NCBI RefSeq assembly: GCF_024972755.1
Contig: NZ_CP087724.1
Location: 558,001 to 622,000, forward strand
DNA length: 64,000 nucleotides
Direction: 5' to 3'
Source: Halanaeroarchaeum sp. HSR-CO
GTDB taxonomy: Archaea > Halobacteriota > Halobacteria > Halobacteriales > Halobacteriaceae
Position numbers and translations under genes: made by a program. This document shows positions 19,714 to 29,628 of this stretch, in pieces. Under the pieces are notes generated by a model that did not search any database, had not been told where the DNA came from, and worked only from the letters and a program-made list of their open reading frames with translations. Position 1 is the stretch's first letter, and each line of letters opens with the position of its first letter.

Positions 19714-21555
19714 ATGACTGAAACGGACCCGGAGGTTACGCGCCTCTTCGGGGGACCAGGGAGCGGGAAGACGACAGCACTGCTGGACCGAGTCGACCAA
19801 CTCCTCGAACGGGACGACGTCGCGGTCGAGGACATCCTCGTCGTCTCGTACACCCGGGCGGCCGCGGCCGAGGTCCGCGAGCGGCTCGCAGACCGTCTCG
19901 ACATGAACCCGCGAGCGCTTCGCGGGAACGTCTCGACGATGCACGCGAAGGCCTACGACCTGCTCAACCTCTCGCGGGGCGACGTGGTGGGGGAGAACGA
20001 CAAGGAGGAGTTCTGCGAGGAGTTCGGCCTGCCCTACGAGGACGAGTATGCATCCGGATCCCGCCGCACGGCCCGTTCGACGACCCTTGGGAACAAGATC
20101 ATCGCGACGAGCCAGTGGCTCCAGCGGACCCAGCGCGACGTCGCCGACTGGTACGACGTCCCGTTCCGCTGGAACGACGAGGAGGTTCGCCTCCCACCGG
20201 AGATCGACGAGAACGCCCAGGTCGGGAACAAGTACACGCCCACCTGGCCGACCAGCGACGACCGTTTCGACATCCCCGAGGCCATCCGTGGGTGGCGCTC
20301 CTACAAGGGCCAACACGGCCTCGTCGGCTTCGCCGACATGCTCGAGCGGGTACAGCAACGTTCACTCGTCCCCCGGGTCGACCACCTGGTCATCGACGAA
20401 TTCCAGGACATCACCCAGCTGCAGTACGCGGTCTACGACGAGTGGAAACCACACATGGAGACGGTGTTCATCGCGGGCGACGACGACCAGGTCGTCTACG
20501 CCTGGCAGGGTGCCGACCCGAAACTCCTCCTCGACGAGGTGACCGACGAGGACGTCATCCTCGAGAACTCCTACCGGCTCCCCTCCCACGTGCTCGACGT
20601 CGTCAACCGCGAGGTCGCCCACATCGAGGAACGCCAGGACAAGGATCTCCGTCCGCGCAAGGAGGGCGGGGCCGTCGAGGCGGTCGAGAGCCCTTCGGTC
20701 CTCGACCTCGTTCGGAACGTGCGGAGTACGATCCGCGATTCCGAAGACGACTCGGTGATGGTGCTCTTCCGGGCCCGGTATCAGCTCTTCGAGTTCGTCG
20801 ACGAGTTCATCGGCGAGGGAATCCCGTTCAAGGCACTCACCGACCAGCGGTTGTGGACCGACCGCCTCCAGCAGTACATCTCGGCCGTCGAAGCCCTCGA
20901 CCGGGACGAACCCATCGACGGTCTCGAGACGCGCCGACTCGTCGACATGCTGCAGTCCTCCGCCTTCGGGACGAACGAGCGGTCGGCGTTCCGCGACTAT
21001 CTCGACGACCGCGAAGAGGCCGCCGGCGAGGACGTCGACCTCACCGAGATCGAGGTCGACCCCGAAACGATCCGCGAGTACGCCCCCTTCGTCCCGGCAC
21101 CGGCGTCGGCGGCGGACATGCTCCGGAAGGTGACCCGGTACCAGCGGCGGAGCGTGGACGCCTACTTCCGCGGCGACTACCAGCACGTCGACCCGGACCG
21201 GGTTCGCGTGGGCACCATCCACAGCGCCAAGGGCCGCGAGGCCGACCACGTCTTTCTGGCGACCGACCTCACCGAGAAGGTCGTCGAGCAGATGGTCGCG
21301 ACGGCGACCGACCGCGAGATTCCCGCGGGCGTCGAGTTCACCCGCCAGTCCTCCCCGGTCCCCGTCCTCACCGACAACGAACGCCGGGTCTTCTACGTCG
21401 GGATGAGTCGCGCCCGCGAGCGTCTCGTGTTGCTCCAGAACCTCATCGACGGCGCCCCGACCCTCCCCATCGACGTCCTGCTCTACGGCAAACCCACCGG
21501 GAACACCCTCGAGGAGTCCCTGGCCGGCGAAGAGAGCGTCACCATCCTGCAGTAG
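19714..21555 (+). CDS. UvrD/Rep-type superfamily I helicase
   Basis: 613 residues. Walker A is G-G-P-G-S-G-K-T at 13-20, motif Ia lies near 47 (S-Y-T-R-A-A-A-A-E), Walker B is V-I-D-E-F-Q-D near 226, and motif III is G-D-D-D-Q-V-V-Y-A-W-Q near 254. The C-terminal V-G-T-I-H-S-A-K-G-R-E-A-D and Y-V-G-M-S-R-A-R-E-R-L-V-L motifs mark SF1A helicases. It is a predicted 3'-5' DNA helicase for repair or replication restart. It is somewhat short (UvrD is about 720), lacking the long C-terminal extension. Confidence 0.93.
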   Translation: MTETDPEVTRLFGGPGSGKTTALLDRVDQLLERDDVAVEDILVVSYTRAAAAEVRERLADRLDMNPRALRGNVSTMHAKAYDLLNLSRGDVVGENDKEEFCEEFGLPYEDEYASGSRRTARSTTLGNKIIATSQWLQRTQRDVADWYDVPFRWNDEEVRLPPEIDENAQVGNKYTPTWPTSDDRFDIPEAIRGWRSYKGQHGLVGFADMLERVQQRSLVPRVDHLVIDEFQDITQLQYAVYDEWKPHMETVFIAGDDDQVVYAWQGADPKLLLDEVTDEDVILENSYRLPSHVLDVVNREVAHIEERQDKDLRPRKEGGAVEAVESPSVLDLVRNVRSTIRDSEDDSVMVLFRARYQLFEFVDEFIGEGIPFKALTDQRLWTDRLQQYISAVEALDRDEPIDGLETRRLVDMLQSSAFGTNERSAFRDYLDDREEAAGEDVDLTEIEVDPETIREYAPFVPAPASAADMLRKVTRYQRRSVDAYFRGDYQHVDPDRVRVGTIHSAKGREADHVFLATDLTEKVVEQMVATATDREIPAGVEFTRQSSPVPVLTDNERRVFYVGMSRARERLVLLQNLIDGAPTLPIDVLLYGKPTGNTLEESLAGEESVTILQ

Positions 21556-21610
21556 TCCCGTCAACGAGAAATCCGGTACGTCTTTGCGCGGTCGCCCGGT
21601 AGTCGAGCGT

Positions 21611-22204
21611 ATGTTCACCGGCATCGTCGAGGAGACCGGCATCGTCGAGTCAGTGACGGACGACGAGGGCGGACGACGACTCCGCATCGCGACCGAGGGG
21701 ATGACCGACTTCGAAGCCGGCGAGAGCGTCGGCGTCAGCGGCGTCTGTCTCACCGTCGAGGAGTCCGGCGACCGCTGGTTCTCCGTGTTCACGGCGGCGG
21801 AGACGCTGGCGAAGACGACCCTCGACCAGGTACAGGAGGGTGATGGCGTCAACCTGGAACGACCGATGCCGGCCGACGGCCGCTTCGACGGTCACATCGT
21901 CCAGGGCCACGTCGACACCACGACCGAGGTCGTGGACGTGGAGTCCGTCGGCGAGGACTGGACGTTCACGTTCGCGCTCCCAGAGGGCTACGAGCGCTAC
22001 CTCGCGCCAAAGGGCTCGGTGGCTCTCGACGGCATCAGCCTGACCGTCGCCGACCTCGACGACGACGCCGGCACCTTCTCCGTCGCCATCATTCCGACGA
22101 CGTACGAGGAGACGACCCTCGGCGAGCGAGACCCGGGCGAGGCGGTCAACGTCGAGGTGGACGTCATCGCGAAGTACGTCGAACGAATGGCCGAGGTCGC
22201 GTAG
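21611..22204 (+). CDS. ribE: Riboflavin synthase (alpha-type)
   Basis: 197 residues with two tandem lumazine-binding domains of about 97 residues. The first begins M-F-T-G-I-V-E-E and contains G-V-C-L-T-V; the second begins H-I-V-Q-G-H-V-D and contains D-G-I-S-L-T-V. The enzyme dismutates two 6,7-dimethyl-8-ribityllumazines into riboflavin. This is the bacterial-type enzyme, used by haloarchaea, rather than the RibC type of many other archaea. It lies 55 bases downstream of the helicase; no other rib genes are adjacent. Confidence 0.95.
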   Translation: MFTGIVEETGIVESVTDDEGGRRLRIATEGMTDFEAGESVGVSGVCLTVEESGDRWFSVFTAAETLAKTTLDQVQEGDGVNLERPMPADGRFDGHIVQGHVDTTTEVVDVESVGEDWTFTFALPEGYERYLAPKGSVALDGISLTVADLDDDAGTFSVAIIPTTYEETTLGERDPGEAVNVEVDVIAKYVERMAEVA

Positions 22205-22222
22205 GCCGACACCACGCGGCTC

Positions 22223-23419
22223 TCAGTCCGATTCGTCAGTCGACGGCGGTTCGCTGGCCCGTTCGCTTTCTATCGACCGTGGTTCGCCGACGATGGATCT
22301 ATCTATGGCCGTCGGTTCGCCGGCCGAGGAACCTTCCCTCGACGACTGTTCCCCGGCCGTGGACCCCTCGGTCGACGTCCCGCCGCCGGTGGCCGCCGCG
22401 GCATCGGCGGTGGAACCGTCGAACCGTCCGTAGAAGGCCGCGGCACCCGTCTCTCGGAACGCTCGGGCGTACGACCGGAGTTTCACGACGAGCGCGAACA
22501 GGACGACGGCGTCGAAGACGACGACGAAGGCGATGAACCCGATAGCCGGCGGGATGGCGACGACCGGGGAGAGTACCGCGAGACCAGTCCCCAGATTCGA
22601 GACGAGAACGTTGTACGTTCCGTGGATGAACGCCGCGATCAGCAGCCCCTTCACGACGATGGGCCCACGGTTCGCCGGGTTGAACTTCGCCAGGCCCAGG
22701 TAGTAGCCCGCGATGGCGGAGTAGATGACGTGGCCAGGACCCGCGAAGGTTCGGACGGCGGCCGTCTGGAGGGTGGCGACGAGTGGCGTCTCGCCCCCGA
22801 TCGCCGCGGTCTGGAAGTACTGCTGGGTGATGTAGAGGGTGTTCTCGATGGCTGCGAAGCCGAGGCCCGCGACGGCGCCGTAGACGGCACCGTCGACGAC
22901 CGCGGCGAACTCCGTCTGGCGATAGCCGTACATTCTGACCGCGAGCAGCTTCACCGTCTCCTCGACCGGCGCGACCACGAGATAGAAAAAGAGGACCAGT
23001 CCGATCGAGCCGAACGCCGCGAAAGTACCCTCCAGGGAGGAGTTCGCGACGGCCGCGAAACTGGCGAAGAGGATGCCAAGCAGGAACGTGATGGCGAGTG
23101 AGTCCAGCGGCTGGGCCATCGTCACGTCCGAGCGCCAGACGTAGAAGGCGATGACCAGCGCGGGGACGATGGAGGCGACGATGTAGGCGCCGACGATCGG
23201 GTCGCGTTGCAGTGCGGCGACGGTCAGCGCGGCCTGACTGAGGACGATGAGAAGGGCGACGCTGACGACCATCGCTCGCGAACTCGCGACGAGGGCCCCG
23301 TACACCGATCGGGAGACCGAATCGAGCCGACTGCGCTCCTCCCAGGTGACTACATCGTAGAGGTCCGTCCCCTCATCGGCGGCCCATTGCACCGGGTCGG
23401 GCCGATTCCGGTCGTCCAT
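22223..23419 (-). CDS. PrsW-family intramembrane metalloprotease
   Basis: 398 residues. After a ~55-residue cytosolic N-terminus there are about eight membrane segments up to residue ~320. Conserved PrsW motifs are P-V-E-E-T-V-K-L, with the two Glu and the Lys, and the later F-A-A-I-E-N-T-L-Y and H-G-T-Y-N segments; these carry the presumed metal ligands. Bacterial PrsW cleaves anti-sigma factors in the membrane; archaeal substrates are unknown. The last ~70 residues are a low-complexity Ser/Glu/Gly tail with imperfect repeats of the form S-x-x-G-E-x-x. A GGCTTAGTC element on the minus strand about 28 bases upstream fits the start. Confidence 0.88.
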   Translation of the reverse strand: MDDRNRPDPVQWAADEGTDLYDVVTWEERSRLDSVSRSVYGALVASSRAMVVSVALLIVLSQAALTVAALQRDPIVGAYIVASIVPALVIAFYVWRSDVTMAQPLDSLAITFLLGILFASFAAVANSSLEGTFAAFGSIGLVLFFYLVVAPVEETVKLLAVRMYGYRQTEFAAVVDGAVYGAVAGLGFAAIENTLYITQQYFQTAAIGGETPLVATLQTAAVRTFAGPGHVIYSAIAGYYLGLAKFNPANRGPIVVKGLLIAAFIHGTYNVLVSNLGTGLAVLSPVVAIPPAIGFIAFVVVFDAVVLFALVVKLRSYARAFRETGAAAFYGRFDGSTADAAAATGGGTSTEGSTAGEQSSREGSSAGEPTAIDRSIVGEPRSIESERASEPPSTDESD

Positions 23420-23504
23420 ACGACGTGATAGCGTTGGAACGGACTAAGCCCTTTCCCGGACAGGATCGACAATCGTGAAAGCCCCGGGGTCGTAACGCCT
23501 TCGT

Positions 23505-24962
23505 ATGACACCCCCGCCGTCGGCGTCGACCGACGCTGGTGCCGATCCGCGACCGCGGGCCCGGGTGCGGGGAATCTACGCCACCGCACTCACGAACCAC
23601 CTCCTCTCGAGCGACCCGCCGTTCGACGTGGTCCAGGCGTCACCCCCTATCGAGCGGCGGTTCGACCGGGAGTTTCCCGCCGAACCGGCCGACGTGACCG
23701 TCGAGATGACCCGGGACCGTCACGGCCTCCAGATAGCTGGCGATCCGTCGGCCGTCGCCGATCTCCGCGCCGCCGTCGACGACCTCGCCATCGACACGTT
23801 CACCTGGTCGGACGTCGCCGCCCCAGGGGCGGTCTTCTCGGGCACCGTCACGGACACGAACGGTGGTGGCGCCATCGTCTCGCTCGCGGACGACCGGGAG
23901 GGGTTTCTGCCCTTCGGAAACGCGGACGGATACGTGGACGTCGACGACGAGATCAGAGTCCAGGTGACCGAACCCCATGCCCCGTGGGACCGCGGCCGCC
24001 CCGTCCTGGACACGGCCCTCCGGATTCCGGGGGACGTCGTGACCCTCGAAGCGGGCGTCGACTCGCTCGTCGCTGGTACCCCCGATGGGACACCGACCCA
24101 CGAACTGGTCCGGACGACCGAACTCCTCTCGACGACGGTCCCGGACGACTGGGGAGTGGTGTGGGAACGGGGGGCCGAGGACCTCGCCGTCGCCGACCTG
24201 GACGCCGCACTGGCAGCCGCCGTCGAGCGCGCGAACGACTTCGACGAAGCCCTCGATACCGCGGCAGGTGAAGGGAAGCTCGCGACACCCACGCACCTCG
24301 TCTGGTCCTGGTTCGGTCGGTCGTCGCGGTTCGCCCTCGACGCCCTCCGTCGGGACGTGACCGCGACGATGCCCGGTCACCACCGAACCAAGGCTGGGGA
24401 CGAACGGGCGAGCGGTGCCGTCGACTTCGCCGAACACCTCGGCGTCCAGGCGAACGAGTTTCCGTTCGAGGCGGTCACCGCGTCGTTCGGGCCCACGGAG
24501 GGTGACCGCGTCGCCATCGGCCACGGCAAGCCGGACGGTCGCTACGTGGAGCTCGGCCGGGGGGCGGTTACAGCCGTCGACCCGGAGACACAACGGGTCA
24601 CCGTCGAGCGGGCGATGACCGGCGGCGGGACCTACGACGCACTGGGGGTGCCACGGGTCGACGGCGACGTCGCCACGACCCGGTTCACCGAGGGACGCTG
24701 GTGGTATCCAACGGTCTACCGCAGCGAGGACGGCGAGCGTCGTGGCACCTACGTCAACGTCTCGACGCCGGTCGAGGTCTTTCCCGACGTGATCCGATAC
24801 GTCGACCTCCACGTGGACGTCATCAAACGGGCGGACGGGACGGTGGAGGTCGTGGACGAAGCGGAACTCGCTGCGTCGGTGGACGCCGGCACCGTCTCGG
24901 AACCGCTCGCCGAGAAGGCGATGGACGTCGCTTCGCAGGTCGCGAATGCCCTCGAGGAGTAA
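23505..24962 (+). CDS. FAU-1 family RNA-binding protein / RNase
   Basis: 485 residues related to the archaeal FAU-1 family, which combines an RNase E/G-like S1 region with a DUF402 domain. Residues 20-75 carry the R-V-R-G-I-Y-A-T-A-L-T start typical of the family. The S1-like segment is about 105-150 (G-A-V-F-S-G-T-V, then G-A-I-V-S-L). The C-terminal DUF402 segment is about 385-460 with Y-V-N-V-S-T-P-V-E and Y-V-D-L-H-V-D-V-I. The protein binds AU-rich RNA and has been linked to 5S rRNA processing in other archaea. The ATG at 23505 adds a Pro/Ser-rich N-terminus of about 20 residues; a later start is possible. Confidence 0.85.
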   Translation: MTPPPSASTDAGADPRPRARVRGIYATALTNHLLSSDPPFDVVQASPPIERRFDREFPAEPADVTVEMTRDRHGLQIAGDPSAVADLRAAVDDLAIDTFTWSDVAAPGAVFSGTVTDTNGGGAIVSLADDREGFLPFGNADGYVDVDDEIRVQVTEPHAPWDRGRPVLDTALRIPGDVVTLEAGVDSLVAGTPDGTPTHELVRTTELLSTTVPDDWGVVWERGAEDLAVADLDAALAAAVERANDFDEALDTAAGEGKLATPTHLVWSWFGRSSRFALDALRRDVTATMPGHHRTKAGDERASGAVDFAEHLGVQANEFPFEAVTASFGPTEGDRVAIGHGKPDGRYVELGRGAVTAVDPETQRVTVERAMTGGGTYDALGVPRVDGDVATTRFTEGRWWYPTVYRSEDGERRGTYVNVSTPVEVFPDVIRYVDLHVDVIKRADGTVEVVDEAELAASVDAGTVSEPLAEKAMDVASQVANALEE

Positions 24963-24980
24963 CCGGTCGGGCGACGCCGG

Positions 24981-25343
24981 CTAGAAGTAGTTCTCCGGCG
25001 GGAGGTGTCCTTTCCCCTCGCCACCGCGACCGCCCTGGGTCCGGTCGATGCCCATGATGCTCTCGGCCTGGTCGACGCCCAGGGCCTCGGTGTCGTCCAG
25101 GAAGACGACCTCGACCTCGGTCACGTCGTCGAACTCCTCGGCGAGGTTCTCGCGGACGCGCTCGGCGGTCCGCGGGCTGATGCCACAGTGGGCACAGGTG
25201 CCACCGAGTTCGACGGCCACTCGCCCCGATTCGGGGTCGACCGACTTGACGGCGCTCTCCCCGCCGTGCATCTGGATGATCGGCATCTGGACGGAGAGCC
25301 ACGATTCGATGCGCTCGCGCAACTCGGTGGCGTCGTCGCTCAT
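24981..25343 (-). CDS. NifU-like Fe-S scaffold domain protein
   Basis: 120 residues. The NifU C-terminal domain covers about 5-85 with the cluster-binding C-x-x-C in G-G-T-C-A-H-C-G-I-S (Cys50, Cys53). The usual G-G-T-C-x-x-C-P-S/M is changed to an A-H linker and G after the second Cys, which is common in haloarchaeal members. It probably holds a transient Fe-S cluster for delivery to target proteins. The ~35-residue tail rich in Gly and Arg is likely flexible. It is convergent with the FAU-1 gene. Confidence 0.86.
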   Translation of the reverse strand: MSDDATELRERIESWLSVQMPIIQMHGGESAVKSVDPESGRVAVELGGTCAHCGISPRTAERVRENLAEEFDDVTEVEVVFLDDTEALGVDQAESIMGIDRTQGGRGGEGKGHLPPENYF

Positions 25344-25409
25344 TACCAGTAGTAGCGCGGCGAAGCGTGAAAGCGTTCCGCTCGACGTGGTGACTGCCGG
25401 CTGTGGGAC

Positions 25410-26078
25410 TCAGGTCAGCTCCTCGAGCTGTGGCTGCAACCACGCGAGCAGGGCGTCGTGACTCCGCGTCTGTAGCCAGACGCGACCCGGACCGGTGAAG
25501 CGGGAGACGACCCCCTCGTCGTCGAAAACCGCGGATTTCACCCCTTCGACCGTCTCGAGTTCGTGGGCGACCCCCGTGAACGCGATGACGTGGCCCGCGT
25601 CGACCGTCAGACGGTCGCCACGGTTGAGTGTCCGCTGTTCGACCGCGCCGTATCCCGCGAGAAACGCCGGACCGGAACCCACGAGCTGGAGGAAGGAGAG
25701 TTCCTCTCCCCGGAGGGTGTGCTCGCTGTCGGCGGTCGACCGGAGCGAGACGTTGTCGTGAGCGGCGATGAAGGACCCGGCCTGGACGACGTACAGCGGG
25801 TCGTCGGTCACCGGGATGCGCACGATCTCGCCGGGCAGGGGTGGCGCGAGGGTCACCTCGCCCGCCGTCTCGGCGACGTACCGGACGACCCGGATGGGCG
25901 TCCGGTCGGAGAGCCGCTTCCGGATCGAGTCGAGGACACCCCCCTCCTCGGGCCGTTGCATCGTCACGCCGTCGCCGACGATCATCATCGTTCCCGCCTC
26001 GGCGGTGATGGCGTCGCCGCTGCCGAGACCGATCACGAGGGTCGGGTGCGTATCGCCGTTGCGTACCTCCGCCCGCAT
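25410..26078 (-). CDS. AIM24 family protein
   Basis: 222 residues, almost wholly beta, with the Gly-rich pattern of the AIM24/TRAP-like fold (G-D-A-I-T-A-E-A-G-T-M-M near the N-terminus and N-R-G-D-R-L-T-V-D-A-G-H-V in the middle). The family is named from a yeast mitochondrial protein; the role in archaea is unknown. No signal peptide, membrane segment or catalytic motif is visible. It lies between the NifU-like gene and the divergent P-type ATPase. Confidence 0.84.
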   Translation of the reverse strand: MRAEVRNGDTHPTLVIGLGSGDAITAEAGTMMIVGDGVTMQRPEEGGVLDSIRKRLSDRTPIRVVRYVAETAGEVTLAPPLPGEIVRIPVTDDPLYVVQAGSFIAAHDNVSLRSTADSEHTLRGEELSFLQLVGSGPAFLAGYGAVEQRTLNRGDRLTVDAGHVIAFTGVAHELETVEGVKSAVFDDEGVVSRFTGPGRVWLQTRSHDALLAWLQPQLEELT

Positions 26079-26188
26079 GGTCCGGCAGTGGCGGGATTGG
26101 CACGTAGTCGTTCCGGTCGGCGACGGGTGGAGATCTCAAAGAGGTAACCATTTGGTGTCGGCGGTGGAACTCTCATGGGAGCCGATCG

Positions 26189-28927
<2,739 letters not shown>

Positions 28928-29011
28928 CCGTTCGACCCGACCGTGATCCCCCCAATCGTCGGGCGACGAGTTCGCCTCGAGCGCGCTGCCGAGCCGAGGC
29001 AGCAGTGAGCC

Positions 29012-29017
29012 TTTATC
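29012..29017 (+). promoter_or_regulatory. TATA-like element of the YbaK-type gene
   Basis: TTTATC centred about 28 bases before the ATG at 29043. It rules against the upstream in-frame ATG at 29019. Confidence 0.55.
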
Positions 29018-29042
29018 AATGAGGCCGAGCCAACACGGTCAC

Positions 29043-29513
29043 ATGCACCCGACCGCCCGGGAGTTCGTCGCAGAGGTCGAAGACCGGTATGGACTCCGGC
29101 CCGAGGCCGAATCCTTCGACGAGGGAACGAAGACCGCCGCCGACGCCGCCGATGCTATCGGCTGTGATGTCGCCCAGATCGCCAGCAGCATCGTCATGGT
29201 GGCCGACGATCGGGTCGTCGTGGTCGTGACGAGCGGCGCGAACCACGTCGACGAGGACCAGGTTGCCGACGCGCTGCAGGCCGATTCGGTCCGCATGGCG
29301 ACGCCCGAGGAGGCCAGCGAGGCGACCGGGTGGAGCATCGGCGGCGTCCCGCCCATCTGCCACGAGAGCGACGTTCCCGTGCTCTTCGACGAGACCCTCC
29401 TCGACTTCGACACCGTCTGGGCGGCAGCGGGGACCCCGGACACCGTCTGGCCAGTCGGCCCCGACCACCTTCGGGAGCTGGCCGACGCCACGCCGGTCCA
29501 GGTCTCGGTCTGA
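29043..29513 (+). CDS. YbaK/ProX-type aminoacyl-tRNA deacylase
   Basis: 156 residues with the YbaK/EbsC fold: the T-A-A-D-A-A-D-A-I-G-C segment, a conserved Ser/Ile core, and G-W-S-I-G-G-V-P-P-I-C-H near residue 100 corresponding to the G-x-x-x-P-F/I substrate-loop region. These proteins hydrolyse mischarged tRNA, for example Cys-tRNA-Pro or Ala-tRNA-Pro. It is a stand-alone domain, so a trans-editing factor is likely; the exact substrate is not clear. It is 115 bases upstream of uvrA on the same strand. Confidence 0.87.
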   Translation: MHPTAREFVAEVEDRYGLRPEAESFDEGTKTAADAADAIGCDVAQIASSIVMVADDRVVVVVTSGANHVDEDQVADALQADSVRMATPEEASEATGWSIGGVPPICHESDVPVLFDETLLDFDTVWAAAGTPDTVWPVGPDHLRELADATPVQVSV

Positions 29514-29628
29514 CCCGGGAGCCGCCGGGCGTGGTCGGTCCCCGACCGACGTGAGTAAGTGCGACCAGCAACTGGAACACACCAATGAGTCGGTACGGAA
29601 CCGTCGCGGTCGAACGGGAGTGTGGGGC